From positions 248,001 through 312,000 of the forward strand of contig NZ_JAHKRM010000006.1 in assembly GCF_019396345.1 (NCBI RefSeq): a DNA stretch of 64,000 bases, read 5' to 3'. The translations under genes and the position numbers were made by a program. This document shows positions 45,263 to 56,027 of this stretch, one piece after another; within the stretch, counting starts at the first letter, position 1; each line of letters opens with the position of its first letter. The stretch comes from Nonomuraea guangzhouensis (GTDB taxonomy: Bacteria; Actinomycetota; Actinomycetes; Streptosporangiales; Streptosporangiaceae). Under the pieces are notes generated by a model. That model worked only from the letters and a program-made list of their open reading frames with translations. It had not been told where the DNA came from and did not search any database.

Positions 45263-45896
45263 ACTCCCCATTCCGGGTGGCACGCCCAGTCCGTACGAGC
45301 CCGGCGACGGCGGCGATCTGCGGTGGATGCAGCTGACGGCACTCGCTGAATGGACGTTCGCCGCCGTCTTGTTGCCGTCGCTGCAGAAGTACGTGCTCAA
45401 GTACGCCCTCACGATCCCGGCGGATCCGCAGTTGCTGCACAAGGCAGCGGATGGCTGGAGTGCCATCAGCAGCAGCGTGTCCGCCTCCGGCGCGTCCATG
45501 CGGGATCAGCACGATAATGTGTCGGCGGCCAGTTGGCAGGCGATGGATCGAGCCGCTTTCGGGGAGAAGGTCGACGAGTACGACACGGGCTCGCAGACCG
45601 CCGCCAACTCCGCGCATCGTCTCGCGTTGATCCTCAGAGTGCTGGCCAACCTCTGGACCGCGTGGATCTACCTCAATTTCACGAGTGCCACGTTCACGGC
45701 GGCGCTCGCGCTCTCCGGGACACTCGGCGGAGGAGGGTGGTTCTACGGCCAATGGAAGGCGCAATCGCTGGCCCTCTCGATGGAGCAGCGGATCATGGTG
45801 TTGTTCAAAAAGGTTCTGTGGGAGTTCTTCATGCTGCTGACGGCGTGCGGGGCCGCCTGGGGGTACGACAAGACCCTGACAGACGGCCTGAAGTAA
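45246..45896 (+). CDS. WXG100/PPE-like protein with membrane helices
   Basis: 216 residues. A region ADGWSAISSSVSASGASMRDQHDNVSAASWQAMDRAAFGEKVDEY has the spaced Trp pattern of type VII substrates, followed by two hydrophobic stretches (VLANLWTAWIYLNFTSATFTAALALSGTLGG and LWEFFMLLTACGAAWGY). It overlaps the EspC-like gene and is followed by a convergent YbaB-type gene. No ESX ATPase or EccC-type machinery is in the window. Confidence 0.55.
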   Translation: MSDAFKLPIPGGTPSPYEPGDGGDLRWMQLTALAEWTFAAVLLPSLQKYVLKYALTIPADPQLLHKAADGWSAISSSVSASGASMRDQHDNVSAASWQAMDRAAFGEKVDEYDTGSQTAANSAHRLALILRVLANLWTAWIYLNFTSATFTAALALSGTLGGGGWFYGQWKAQSLALSMEQRIMVLFKKVLWEFFMLLTACGAAWGYDKTLTDGLK

Positions 45897-45929
45897 CGGG
45901 TGCGGCGACACCGCCACGCGGGTCCCCGG

Positions 45930-46373
45930 TCAGTAGCCGAACTCCTTGCGCATGCGGTCCAGTTCGCCCATCGTGTCGGTCATCATCCGGTCGAACGCTT
46001 TCTGCGCCTCCTCGACCTGCGCACTTGCGGCTTCCGGGTCGCCGGTCGGGTTCAGGACGTCCCCGTCGAACGAATCCGCCAGGATCTCCGAGAGTTGACG
46101 CTTGAGGTCGGCGTCGGCCTCGTGAATCGCCTGGAGGATCGCCGCGGACATCTCCTCGACGCTCATGCGCTTGGCCCGGGGGTCGATATCGAGTCTGCTC
46201 ACCCCGGAGGCGGTGCACTCGACCGCGATATGGTCGCCGGCGGTGGTGGCCCGGCCGACCGCGTCGGCGGCCCTTTTCTGTGCCTCCGTGAAACGCGCCA
46301 CCCGCTTCTGTGAATCCCGCAGTAACGCGTCGACATTCATGTTCGCGAAATCGCCGAAGCCATGTGCCGCCAC
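45930..46373 (-). CDS. YbaB/EbfC-family protein
   Basis: 147 residues. VGRATTAGDHIAVECTASGVSRLDIDPRAKRMSVEEMSAAILQAI resembles the central part of YbaB/EbfC nucleoid-binding proteins, which in actinomycetes are also common near type VII secretion genes. The GTG at 46373 is chosen because GGAGG is 8 bases upstream; ATG 46340 is an alternative. Convergent with the WXG100-like gene. Confidence 0.65.
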   Translation of the reverse strand: MAAHGFGDFANMNVDALLRDSQKRVARFTEAQKRAADAVGRATTAGDHIAVECTASGVSRLDIDPRAKRMSVEEMSAAILQAIHEADADLKRQLSEILADSFDGDVLNPTGDPEAASAQVEEAQKAFDRMMTDTMGELDRMRKEFGY

Positions 46374-46447
46374 GTGCCCTACCTCCACTTGAATGCCCAG
46401 GCATCACCATATCGACCCGCCGCGGGGTTTTAACAAGACACCGCGTG

Positions 46448-48160
46448 TTAAATCCGTTCGGCCAGTTGCCGGGCGAGGGTCAGTCCCGTGAGGACCGGGT
46501 TGACCGACCCGACCGTCGGGAACAGCGACTGGTCGCAGGCGTAGGCGTTCCGTACGTGGTGGAAGCGCCCGATCGGGTCGGTCACCGAGGTGGCCGGATC
46601 GTCGCCCATCCACAGCGTGCCGGACTCGTGGTAGGTCGTACCGAGGCCGCGGTGCCATTCGGGGAACGGCCGGTCGAGGGGGAACGGCGCCGCGTGCCAC
46701 GCGTTGTCGTACAGGTACTGGATCTGGTCCGGTGAGCCGGCCACCGCCCGGGCGATGGCGAGCGCCGCGGTGTCCATGGCCTGCCAGACCTGCTCGTCCC
46801 GTGGATCGAGCGTGATGTGCAGGTAGGCGCGCGGGATGCCGTACTCGTCGACTTCGTGCGGACTGAGATTGATCCAGCTCTTGTCCGGATCCGGTATCAC
46901 GGTCGTCCGGTCCCCTTGCATCTCGCCGATGCAGCGCAGGGTGACGGTGATCCACTCGGGATCGGTGTTGGCCAGCTGCCGATCGAGCAGGTCGATGTCG
47001 GGGAGCATGCGGAACAGGAGTTCGTCGGATCCGCCCTGGCTCGTCGACGCGGTGACCTGGATGTGGAAGCGGCCGGCGGGCGCCAGCCCGCGCAGGAGCA
47101 GCGCGCCCGTCTGGACGTGGTCCGGCACCGGCGGCAGGGCCGTCCGGCGGATCCTGACGGTGAAGTCGCTGCGTACGTGCGCCATCAGATTGCGGCCCAT
47201 GAGCGGGGTGGGGAACGAGCACAGAGCGAGCCGGGTGGTCTCCACCGCACTCGCGGCCAGGATCACGGCACAGTCGGGGGAGACCTGAAGGGATTCCGGC
47301 TGCCCGGCGGCGTCGACGTCGATCCTGGTCACCGCGCCGTCCGCCGTGTGCGCCCTGATGACGTGCGCCAGGGGCACCACGAACAGCCGGCGATCCGCGT
47401 CGCGTCCCCCGGAGGCGGCCACGTCCTCCCGGACCGCGTCCATCAGCATCGGCAGGCTGCTGTACTTGTCGAAGCTGAAGAGCCCGGACACCGGCGAGTC
47501 TCCCTGTACGGCGAGCGGCGCGACCTCGACGCCACGATCGCCGATGCCGGTCTCGAACCCCGGCGTCACCGAGGCGGCGCTCGCGAACGCCTCGGACAGC
47601 GTCGTGCAAAGCTCTCCCGCGATGAAATCGGTGGCGGGCACGACGCCGATCTCGCTCTCCACCTCCAGGTAGTTGCCCTCCAGGTACGCGGCCGTCGACG
47701 CCGGCCAGCGCCCCAGATCACTCGCCGTGAGCCGCGGGCACCAGCCGCCCCAGTACAGGGACTTGCCGCCGGTGCAGTACGCCAGCCCGGGAAAGTCGAC
47801 GTTGCCCCGCCACGGCAGCCCCCACACCAACTCCCTCGGCACGCGGGGATCGGCGTTGGGCGAGATGGGAGCGGGGACGTTGAGCCCGATAGGGCCCAGG
47901 TTCTGTACGTGCTCGGAGACCAGGAAGGGACCGGCGTCCAGCAGCAGCACCCGCTTGCCCGGGTGCCGCCGGTAGATCTTGGTCGCGCAGTAGGCCCCGT
48001 ACATGCCGCCGCCGATCACCACCGCCGAGAACGGCGGCCCGCCGCTGCCCGTCGCCTCTTGCCAGGTGCTGCAGATGAAGCGGCCGAGAACGTCGAGCGA
48101 GAAGCTCGTCTTCTGGACGTCCACCGGCTGACCGGAGGGAACCAGTTCGGGAAGGGCCAT
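46448..48160 (-). CDS. GMC-family FAD-dependent oxidoreductase
   Basis: 570 residues. FAD-binding VVIGGGMYGAYCA near 50 and LLLDAGPF, the TGGKSLYWGGW substrate-region motif, and a C-terminal GMC part with HESGTLWMGDDP (active-site His) and GSVNPVLTGLTLA. Family members oxidise alcohols such as cholesterol, choline or sugars. ATG 48160 is used; a TTG six bases upstream is in frame. It stands as a single gene; substrate unknown. Confidence 0.85.
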   Translation of the reverse strand: MALPELVPSGQPVDVQKTSFSLDVLGRFICSTWQEATGSGGPPFSAVVIGGGMYGAYCATKIYRRHPGKRVLLLDAGPFLVSEHVQNLGPIGLNVPAPISPNADPRVPRELVWGLPWRGNVDFPGLAYCTGGKSLYWGGWCPRLTASDLGRWPASTAAYLEGNYLEVESEIGVVPATDFIAGELCTTLSEAFASAASVTPGFETGIGDRGVEVAPLAVQGDSPVSGLFSFDKYSSLPMLMDAVREDVAASGGRDADRRLFVVPLAHVIRAHTADGAVTRIDVDAAGQPESLQVSPDCAVILAASAVETTRLALCSFPTPLMGRNLMAHVRSDFTVRIRRTALPPVPDHVQTGALLLRGLAPAGRFHIQVTASTSQGGSDELLFRMLPDIDLLDRQLANTDPEWITVTLRCIGEMQGDRTTVIPDPDKSWINLSPHEVDEYGIPRAYLHITLDPRDEQVWQAMDTAALAIARAVAGSPDQIQYLYDNAWHAAPFPLDRPFPEWHRGLGTTYHESGTLWMGDDPATSVTDPIGRFHHVRNAYACDQSLFPTVGSVNPVLTGLTLARQLAERI

Positions 48161-48232
48161 GGACAAGTAGACCCCGCGAACGTCCTTCCCGCAATCCTCG
48201 GGGCGGATCCGGCGATCCGCCCCGGATCCGGA

Positions 48233-48625
48233 CTATTCTCCGCTTGCCCGTTCGGCCGCGCTGATCTCGACGCAGAACTCGTTTCCGGCCGGGTCCGCCA
48301 TGACCACCCAGCCCCGGCCGTTCGGCTTGCGGCGGTCGTCGACGACGGTCGCGCCGAGCGCGGACAGCCGCTCGACCTCCCGGTCTCGTGACTGATCCGG
48401 TTCGAGGTCGAGGTGCAGCCGGTTCTTGACCGACTTCTTCTCCGGTACGCGGACGAACAGCAGGGTCGGCTGACCGGCGGGCACCGCTAGGGCCACCTCG
48501 TCGTCGCCCGGCTCGTCTGTCGGGTCGATCGGCTGCCCGAGTACGTTGCTCCAGAACTCCGCGAGCTCGTACGGTTCGTACGGCTCCGCGCAGTCAACAG
48601 TGATGTGTCGGATGATGGAGGTCAT
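48233..48625 (-). CDS. VOC-family glyoxalase-like protein
   Basis: 130 residues: ITVDCAEPYEPYELAEFWSNVLGQ, TLLFVRVPEKKSVKNRLHLDLEP and WVVMADPAGNEFCVE. Same glyoxalase_6 type as 38041-38502. ATG 48625 chosen because homology begins there; the frame extends 12 residues upstream. Possibly downstream of the small gap after the GNAT gene. Confidence 0.82.
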   Translation of the reverse strand: MTSIIRHITVDCAEPYEPYELAEFWSNVLGQPIDPTDEPGDDEVALAVPAGQPTLLFVRVPEKKSVKNRLHLDLEPDQSRDREVERLSALGATVVDDRRKPNGRGWVVMADPAGNEFCVEISAAERASGE

Positions 48626-48742
48626 CTGAATCCCATGCTTGGTGAGGACACTGGTGGTCATGCGGAACGGCTCCCGAATCTCAGCCCCCGCACCTCCAGA
48701 AATCGCCGACCGATCACAGTGCCCAACCGGACCCTAGCATCG

Positions 48743-49141
48743 TCAGAGCTCCATCAACCCCGCCGGCGTGGGGCGGAAGCCGCACTGGGCGTAAAAGCCT
48801 TCGAGATGGGGCTCGTAGTCCACGTGCAGCCAGTCGGCGCCACGGGACTTCGCCTCATCAGCGGCCGCGCGGACCAGGTCCACCCCGAGCCCCGCTCTGC
48901 GCTCATCGGGATGCACGGTGGTGTCCAGGATGAAGGCGTGGACGCCGCCGTCCGTGGCCACGTTCACGAAGCCGACCAGCCGGTCTCCCCGATGGGCGGC
49001 GATCCAGCAGAGGCTGCGGGCGAGCGTGCGGGCGAACGAGGTGTCGTCGTGTCCGGGCCAGGAGGCCGCGAAGAGGTCGTTGAGGTCGTGGTCGGTGAGG
49101 GGCGGGCACACGGTGAGCGTGATGCCAGGTGGCGGCGTCAT
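48743..49141 (-). CDS. GNAT-family N-acetyltransferase
   Basis: 132 residues with acetyl-CoA-binding motif A (LDTTVHPDERRAGLGVDLVRAAADEA) and a C-terminal LEGFYAQCGFRPT. Substrate unknown. The ATG at 49141 lies 10 bases from the stop of the ABC permease gene. Confidence 0.8.
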   Translation of the reverse strand: MTPPPGITLTVCPPLTDHDLNDLFAASWPGHDDTSFARTLARSLCWIAAHRGDRLVGFVNVATDGGVHAFILDTTVHPDERRAGLGVDLVRAAADEAKSRGADWLHVDYEPHLEGFYAQCGFRPTPAGLMEL

Positions 49142-49151
49142 GATCGAAAAG

Positions 49152-50329
49152 CTACCTGAGCGCGTCCACCGGCTCCATTCTGGCCGCGCGCAGCGCCGGG
49201 TACAGGCCGGCCAGCAGGCCCACCACGGCTCCGGCGATGGGAGCCCCGATCGCCAGCCGTACGTCGAGCAGGGGCGTCCACTGCTTGGCGGCCGAGACGG
49301 CGACGACGGCGACCACGCCGACGCTCGCGCCGATCACCCCGCCGGCCAGCCCGATCAGCGTCGACTCCAGCAGGAACTGGGCGGCGATGTGCCGGCGGGC
49401 CGCGCCCAGCGAGCGGCGCAGGCCGATCTCGGCGACGCGTTCCATCACGGTGACGAGCGTGACGTTGGCGATGCCGACCGCGCCCACCACGAGCGAGACC
49501 AGTCCGAGGATCAGGAAGAGCGCGTTGACGTCGTCCTGCGCCTGGTCGCGCGCCCGGGTGGGGCTGGGCGGGGCGACCACCTGGAGCATGTCGCCGTTGC
49601 CGGGGGAGAGCGCGTCCGGCGCCTGCCCGGCGATCAGGTCGGCGGCGCCCAGACTGGTGTTGACCAGCACCCTGGTCACGTCACGTAGCCCGAACTGCTT
49701 GCCCACCGTGGGCGGCACCATGACGGCGGTGCTCAGGTTCCGTTCGCGGCGCAGGTCGCCCAGGATGCCGATGACGGTGTACGCGTGCTTGCCGATGAAG
49801 ATCGCCGGAGCCCGGTCGAGGCGGGTGATGCCGAGCAGTTTGGCCGCCTGGTCGCCGAGCACGGCCACCCGGTCCGCGCGCCGGATGTGACCGGCGTCGT
49901 AGAACCTGCCCCGCACGATCCGGCCCCTGGCGGCCTCGGGCAGGCCGGTGGTGGCGGCCAGCACGGTCAGGGTCTGCGTGGTGACGCTGGTCGGGTCGAC
50001 GAGGTCGTTGGAGCGTACGGACAGGTTGGAGCTGTCCTTGCTCTCGGCCACCGCCGCCGCGGAGACCACGCCGCGCAGCCTGGTCAGCCGATCGAGCGAG
50101 TCCCAGGCGACCAGCGGCACGTTCGTGCTCTCGGGCACCTCGACCGTGATGGCCGTGGCGACCAGCTCGTCGAAGCGCCCGACGATCTGGTTGCCCGCGG
50201 TGGCGGCCACGCCGAGCGTGATGACCAGTGTGGTGATGCCCAGCACGGTGCCGAGCGTGGTGAGCGCGGAGCGCACCGGCCTGGCGAGCATGCCCGCGAC
50301 CGCCTCGCCGGCCAGGTCTCGTACGTGCA

Positions 50330-50330
<1 letters not shown>
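49152..50330 (-). CDS. MacB-like ABC transporter permease (FtsX type)
   Basis: 392 residues: an N-terminal membrane helix (ALTTLGTVLGITTLVITLGVA), a large extracytoplasmic domain (about 50-270), and three C-terminal helices with the FtsX pattern (VTVMERVAEIGLRRSLGAARRHIAAQFLLESTLIGLAGG). Partners the ATPase with which its ATG overlaps by one base (TGATG). With the adaptor it forms a MacAB-like exporter of peptides, antibiotics or lipoproteins. Last gene of the operon. Confidence 0.9.
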
Positions 50331-50999
<669 letters not shown>

Positions 51000-51007
<8 letters not shown>

Positions 51008-52718
51008 CGCCGACCACCACCCGGTCGCCTTCATGGAGCGTGCCGCTGACCTCGACGTTTCCGTCGGCGGTCAGGCCGGTACGGACCTCGACCTCCTTGG
51101 TCTTGTCCGTGGCGTACTCCACCTGCACGCGCGCCTTGCCGTCGGCCCCCGTGACGACCGCGGCCACCGGCACCACCAGCACCGGCTCCTCGGTCGCCCC
51201 GACCGTCACCTTGGCCGTGACCGCGGTGCCCGACAGGCCCTTGAGCCCCTTCATCGAGCTCGGCGTGAGCAGGACCGGTTGGGTGTTCTCGGCGGCCTTC
51301 TCCTGGCCGGGCACCGTGGCCTTCTCGCCGACCGCAGTGAGCGTCGCCGGGTACGTCTTGCCCGAGTCGAGCTCGATGGCCGCGCTCATGCCCGGACGGA
51401 GCAGGTCGGACTCCGCGGCCTCGACCGTCCCCGTCACCATGAACGTCGAGCTGGTCACCGTCGCGACCTCGTTCTCGACGGCCTGGCCCGCCTTCACCCC
51501 GGTCTTCTGCACCCGGGCGGGCAGCTTCGGCAGGAACACGACCTCACCCGGGGGGATCGCCGTGCCGTAGGTCCTGCTGAACTCGGCCAGCAGCGACCTG
51601 GCCGCGCTCACGTCCTTGCTCGCGTCGGCGACCTTGAGCTTGGTGGGGGAGAGCTGCCGGGCCTGGCGCAGCGCCTGCTTGGCCGTGACCAGCCCGTCGT
51701 TCGCCGTGCGCACGGTCTTGCGCAGCTCCTCCAGCCGCTTGTCGCGGGCCTGCCGGGCCTCCTCCATGATGCGTCCGTACGCCTCGCGCGCCTGCTCCAG
51801 CTCGGCCCTGGCGTTGTCCACCCGCAGCTCCAGCAGGCTCGTGTCCGCCGTCGTCGTCTGAGGCGCAGGGGTAGCCGTCGGGGTGGTGGTCGGCTGGGAC
51901 CTGGCCGCGGCCAGCGCCTGCTCGGCTTCGAGCAGCTTCTCCTCGGCCGCGCGTACGGCCGTGTCGGCCGTCGCCAGCTTGGTGTCGTCCTCCGGGGTGA
52001 GCCGCTGCCCCTCCGCCTCCTTCAGCGCGGCCCGCGCCGACTTCAGGTCCGCCTTGGCGTTGGCCAGTTTGACCTTCAGCGGCAGCACGTCACGCCCCTG
52101 GTCGAGCGTCTGCTTCTCGGTGGCGAGGGTCTCCTGCGCGGTCTGTACGGCCTTGCGCAACGTGTCGTAGGCCTGCCGGTCGGCCAGTGTGGGCTGCTGG
52201 GCCTCGTACCCCTTCTTCTTGTACATCCGGGTGACGGCGGCGATCGTGGCCCGGTCGAAGACCCCCGAGGCGGGACCGCCGAACCCGAGTCGGCGCAGCG
52301 CCTTCTGGAGCTGCTTGACGTCCTTGCCCTCGGTGCCCGGCCCGATCGTGCGGTGCATCGGCACGGAGCCGCGCAGCGCGAACACCGGGCGCCCGTTCAC
52401 CTCCATGAACACCGCTCCTTCCGTCAGCCGGCCCTGGCGCGGCGCCCGGGTGACCCGCTGCAGCTCAGAGGTGCCGCCGACCACCCCGGCGAGGGTGAGG
52501 GGCACCGGCGAGCCGTAGGCGAGCGTGCCGCTGACGACGATCGTGCTGACCAGCTTGCGGCGCTCGACGGCGGCGGTGACGAGGGACGCCTTCGGCGCGG
52601 TACGGCGGGCGGCCTCGTCGGCCGGGGATCGCAGGCGGGTGCTCACGACCCAGCCGGCGGCGGCGATGACCACGACACCCGCGATGACGAAGGCGAGCAG
52701 CTTGCGGGGCGACTTCAC
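51000..52718 (-). CDS. periplasmic-adaptor-type efflux protein with PG-binding domain
   Basis: 572 residues: N-terminal membrane helix (LLAFVIAGVVVIAAAGWVV), a peptidoglycan-binding domain (about 127-170, GTEGKDVKQLQKALRRLGFGG...FDRATIAAVTRMYKKKGY), long alanine/glutamine-rich coiled coil (about 180-350) and HlyD-type barrel segments at the end (GTVEAAESDLLRPGMSAAIEL, TGLTADGNVEVSGTLHEGDRVVVG). Adaptor of the MacAB-like system downstream; the PG-binding domain suggests anchoring in the cell wall in place of an outer membrane. Confidence 0.88.
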
Positions 52719-52724
52719 CGTGCC

Positions 52725-53627
52725 TCACATACCGAATTCTTCGTCGACCTGCTGCTGGGCGACTGCCGCCTTGGGCAGGTACGCCGGGTAGAAGGCCTTG
52801 CCGCACTCCAGGTCGTCCAGGGCCGCCTTGATCTCCTTGGTCAAGTAGGGCGTGGCCTCCGCCGGGGTGAGCGTGGGGGCGTAAGTCATCTTGACTTCGC
52901 CCTCCTTGAGCGGCGGCGCGACGTCGGGCACGTCGTCGCGCTGCTCCCTGCCCAGCTTGTCCTCCTGCGTGAGGAACACTTCCTGCCCCTGCTGGGACAT
53001 GGCCATGGGCGTGGTCTTGCCGATCGGGTAGCCCTTGCCCTTGAGGCAGCCGGCCATGGCGGAGGCCAGCTCGATCAGCTTGGGGTCACTGTTGACCGTC
53101 CTGGCGAGTGCCTGCTCGGAAGCCCGGTTCTGCTGGTTGAAGTAGTCGTCCATCGACTTCAACGTCTTGCCGAGAATCTTCTTGGCCGCCTCGATCATGC
53201 AGCCGTCCGCCGCCTTCCGGTAGGCCGTCGCCTGGGCCTTGGACAGCGAGGACTGGATCTTCCAGTTGGGGTCGATCTGCGGGTTGTCGGGCTTGACGGC
53301 CGGGTTTCCCATCTCCTTGGGGTAGACGTGCATCGCGAAAACCCCGAACCCGTATTTTTCGCGATATTTCCGCATCGCTTGGTAGTCGCCGGCGTTGCGG
53401 GCTTTGTCGTCCTCGCTGTCCTGCTTCGGCGGCTGGACGTAGGCGACGTACTTGAAGCCCTTCTGCTTCATGCAGTCGGCTTTGACCGATTCGAGCTGAT
53501 GCTTCTTGTCCTTGGCCGCTGCGGCTTGGGATGGTTGCGGCGCGTTCTCGGTGGCGCCCCCGCACCCGCCGAGTGCGACAAGTGCGGCCAGTGCCACGAC
53601 AGGAGCAAGAGGGGATCTCTTGGGCAT
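52725..53627 (-). CDS. lipoprotein of the efflux operon
   Basis: 300 residues. ATG 53627 opens a lipoprotein signal peptide (PLAPVVALAALVALGGC, lipobox LGGC). The mature part has four further cysteines, including DCMKQKGF, GCMIEAAK, GCLKGKGYP and ECGKAFYP, suggestive of two disulfides or repeats of a CMKxKGY-type unit. It lies 6 bases before the adaptor gene, so it is probably an accessory of the exporter. Family not otherwise recognised. Confidence 0.75.
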   Translation of the reverse strand: MPKRSPLAPVVALAALVALGGCGGATENAPQPSQAAAAKDKKHQLESVKADCMKQKGFKYVAYVQPPKQDSEDDKARNAGDYQAMRKYREKYGFGVFAMHVYPKEMGNPAVKPDNPQIDPNWKIQSSLSKAQATAYRKAADGCMIEAAKKILGKTLKSMDDYFNQQNRASEQALARTVNSDPKLIELASAMAGCLKGKGYPIGKTTPMAMSQQGQEVFLTQEDKLGREQRDDVPDVAPPLKEGEVKMTYAPTLTPAEATPYLTKEIKAALDDLECGKAFYPAYLPKAAVAQQQVDEEFGM

Positions 53628-53661
53628 GGCAGGAGACCATACTCCGTTCAACAGAGTGTGG

Positions 53662-54546
53662 TCAATCCAGGCAGTGCTTGCGCTGCCGATAGGGCGCGAA
53701 CGCGGTCGCCAGGGTCAGCACGACCAGGACGCCCCAGTAGGCGAGGTGCTGCCTGGTCAGCTGGTCCGCGTGCAGGCCCAGGTCGCCCGACGTGACCAGC
53801 AGGTAGATGCCCGCGGCCAGCGCCCAGCGCGGGTCCCGCGCCAGGTACGCCCCCGCCACGGCCAGCCCCAGCGCCAGCACCTCGACGGCCATCTTGCTCA
53901 GGCTGATCGGGAACCACGTGTCCTCCGACAGCCACGAAGGGCCCGCCCACGCGGCCGCCAGCGCCGCCGCGAACCACCACCATGACCGGACCCGCGGCCG
54001 ATGCCGCCGCCAGATCAGCACCGCCAGCCCGGCGAGCGCGACCCCGTAGCCCACAGCCACCACGACCGGGCTGCTGGTCTCGAACAGGGGGCGATCGGTG
54101 AGCGCCGACGGGTACACCGGCAGCAGGGTGAGGTCCAGGATCGTCCAACCGCCCGCGATCGCGAACGCCTTGACCCCGGTGGCGAAGGTGAGCGCCAGCG
54201 CCGGCCACACCCATCCGCGCATGACCGACAGCAGCGCGAGCACCGACAGCAGCGTCCACAGCGGCAGCGAACCCGTATATGGCAGTAACGCGGCAAGGTT
54301 CGCCGCCGACACCGCCGTGATCCCGAGATGCAGGCCGTCCGCCCACGCGCTGCCCGTCGCCTGGTTGGTGATGCGGGTGCGCACGCCGCCCCGGAGCAGC
54401 CCCCACGCCTCCTTGAGCACCGGGGAGGACTGCCCAGGAGCGGCGGAGTCGAGCAGGACGTCGAGCAGCTCGTCGCCGTGCGCCACGCGGTACTGCCTCG
54501 GGTAGGCCAGCAGCAGCCTGCGATAGCGCCGTTCGAGCGTCGTCAT
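53662..54546 (-). CDS. multi-pass membrane protein downstream of PadR
   Basis: 294 residues. The N-terminal cytosolic part (RRYRRLLLAYPRQYRVAHGDELLDVLLD) matches the short motif common in membrane proteins that follow PadR genes, and about seven hydrophobic segments follow. Coupled to the PadR gene by a 4-base overlap; the lipoprotein gene follows after 34 bases, so the PadR regulator could control all downstream genes to 49152. Function unknown. Confidence 0.7.
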   Translation of the reverse strand: MTTLERRYRRLLLAYPRQYRVAHGDELLDVLLDSAAPGQSSPVLKEAWGLLRGGVRTRITNQATGSAWADGLHLGITAVSAANLAALLPYTGSLPLWTLLSVLALLSVMRGWVWPALALTFATGVKAFAIAGGWTILDLTLLPVYPSALTDRPLFETSSPVVVAVGYGVALAGLAVLIWRRHRPRVRSWWWFAAALAAAWAGPSWLSEDTWFPISLSKMAVEVLALGLAVAGAYLARDPRWALAAGIYLLVTSGDLGLHADQLTRQHLAYWGVLVVLTLATAFAPYRQRKHCLD

Positions 54547-54893
54547 GCGCCCGGGCGCGCACCGAGGGGCGCGAACGTGGTCGGCCGCAGGACGAGGGAC
54601 GCGGCCTCCTGCATGCGCCGGGCCTCGGCCTCCACCAGCGACTGGCCCTCATCGGTGATCCGGAAGTAGCGCCTGTTGCGACCGTTGACCGTCTCCTCGC
54701 GGTCCACGGCGATCACGCCCCGCTCGTTGAGCCGCTCCAGGATGCCGTAGAGCGTGCCGACCGAGGGTTGCACCCGGCCACCGGACAGCTCCTTGATCGA
54801 CTTGCTGATCGCGTGTCCGTGCAACGGGCCGCCGCGCAGCGCGGTGAGCACGAAGTACATCGGCTCGCTGACTTCTGAGGTTCCCCTGGGCAT
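54543..54893 (-). CDS. PadR-family transcriptional regulator
   Basis: 116 residues: VSEPMYFVLTALRGGPLHGHAISKSIKELSGGRVQPSVGTLYGILERLNERGVI is the PadR winged helix, followed by the short dimerisation helix. Such regulators repress efflux genes and respond to drugs. It heads the operon with the membrane protein, lipoprotein, adaptor, ATPase and permease. Promoter at 54900-54929 suggests a leaderless message. Confidence 0.9.
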   Translation of the reverse strand: MPRGTSEVSEPMYFVLTALRGGPLHGHAISKSIKELSGGRVQPSVGTLYGILERLNERGVIAVDREETVNGRNRRYFRITDEGQSLVEAEARRMQEAASLVLRPTTFAPLGARPGA

Positions 54894-54899
54894 GAGATG

Positions 54900-54929
54900 A
54901 GATTATTCCGTTAAACGAAGCGTCTGCAA
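54900..54929 (-). promoter_or_regulatory. candidate promoter of the PadR operon
   Basis: Minus strand TTGCAG (54929-54924), 18-base spacer, TAATCT (54905-54900), with the ATG 6 bases after the -10. Confidence 0.45.
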
Positions 54930-54932
54930 CGA

Positions 54933-55439
54933 TTAGAGCGTCCGGTACGCGATCAGCCAGCTCTGCCCGGCGCAGAGCCGTTCCACCTCCTCGGCCGGAA
55001 GCCAGGCGGCGCTCGTGCTCTCCGACCCCGCCGGGGGCCGTACGGCGGGCCCCGGGGAGTCGAGGCGTGCCTGGAACATCACCAGATGCGTCAGCGCCCC
55101 GTAGCGGTACCCCTCGGGCACCGGCCTTGTCAGCTCGATCCGCAGCCACGCGAAAACGGACAGCTCCTCCGCCGCCAGCACCAGCCCGGTCTCCTCGGCC
55201 AGTTCGCGGACGGCGGCGTCCACGGGGGACTCGCCGGGTTCGAGGTGCCCGCCGGGCATGTCCCAGCCGCGTCCCTCCCGATCGACGCAGGTCAGCAGCA
55301 TCCTGTCGGCGTCGTCCCGGACGACGGCGAAGGCCGTGGTGATCTCTCCGGTGGGTGGCAGCCGGGAGGACAGGACGACCTCCAGCCGGTGCGGCATGGG
55401 GATCCATGGTGCGGTCTGCGTCGCGATCACCTGATCCAT
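54933..55439 (-). CDS. NUDIX hydrolase
   Basis: 168 residues with a full Nudix box (GHLEPGESPVDAAVRELAEETGL; pattern GX5EX7REUXEEXGU) after WDMPGGH. Hydrolyses a nucleoside diphosphate-linked compound; substrate not predictable. ATG 55439 follows GGGGGA by about 9 bases. Its stop lies 39 bases before the PadR start, on the same strand. Confidence 0.9.
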   Translation of the reverse strand: MDQVIATQTAPWIPMPHRLEVVLSSRLPPTGEITTAFAVVRDDADRMLLTCVDREGRGWDMPGGHLEPGESPVDAAVRELAEETGLVLAAEELSVFAWLRIELTRPVPEGYRYGALTHLVMFQARLDSPGPAVRPPAGSESTSAAWLPAEEVERLCAGQSWLIAYRTL

Positions 55440-55899
55440 GGTCTATTTCCCCCAAAAGGGATGACAGGGCATGATCGGTAGTAACTCCGGAAGATTGGGC
55501 AGCATTCTGTATATGCTCCGTTACCTAGCGCGATGGTGGATGGTCGCGGTCCCCCTGCTGGCGCTCCTCGCTCTGGCGCTGTCATGGGGGAGTGAGCTCC
55601 CGTTCGTTCTGGCGGTCATCCTGGCCGTCCTGCTCGCCGGCGCCGTGCTGGCCGCCGTGCACCACGCCGAGGTCATCGCGCACCGGGTGGGCGAGCCGTT
55701 CGGGTCGCTGGTGCTGGCCGTGGCCGTGACGGTGATCGAGGTGGCGCTGATCGTCAGTCTGATGATCTCAGGTGGCGAGCATTCGGCGTCGCTCGCCCGG
55801 GACACGGTGTTCGCCGCGGTCATGATCACCTGTAACGGGATCGTCGGGCTGTCATTGCTCAGTGGCGCGCTCCGGCGCAGGGTGGCGGTCTTCAACGCC

Positions 55900-55962
55900 G
55901 AGGGGACGGCCGCCACCACCGAGGGTGCGGCCGCCACCACCGAGGGTGCGGCCGCCACCACC
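55900..55962 (+). repeat. three tandem 21-base repeats
   Basis: Unit GAGGGTGCGGCCGCCACCACC occurs three times (first copy with two changes), encoding EGTAATT and EGAAATT twice. It marks the site where the middle of the chaA-type gene is missing. Confidence 0.9.
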
Positions 55963-56027
55963 GAGGAGCACACGCCGCGGCCGTCGCCGCCGTCCACGCG
56001 GCCAAGCGCGACCAGATCCAGATCAGC

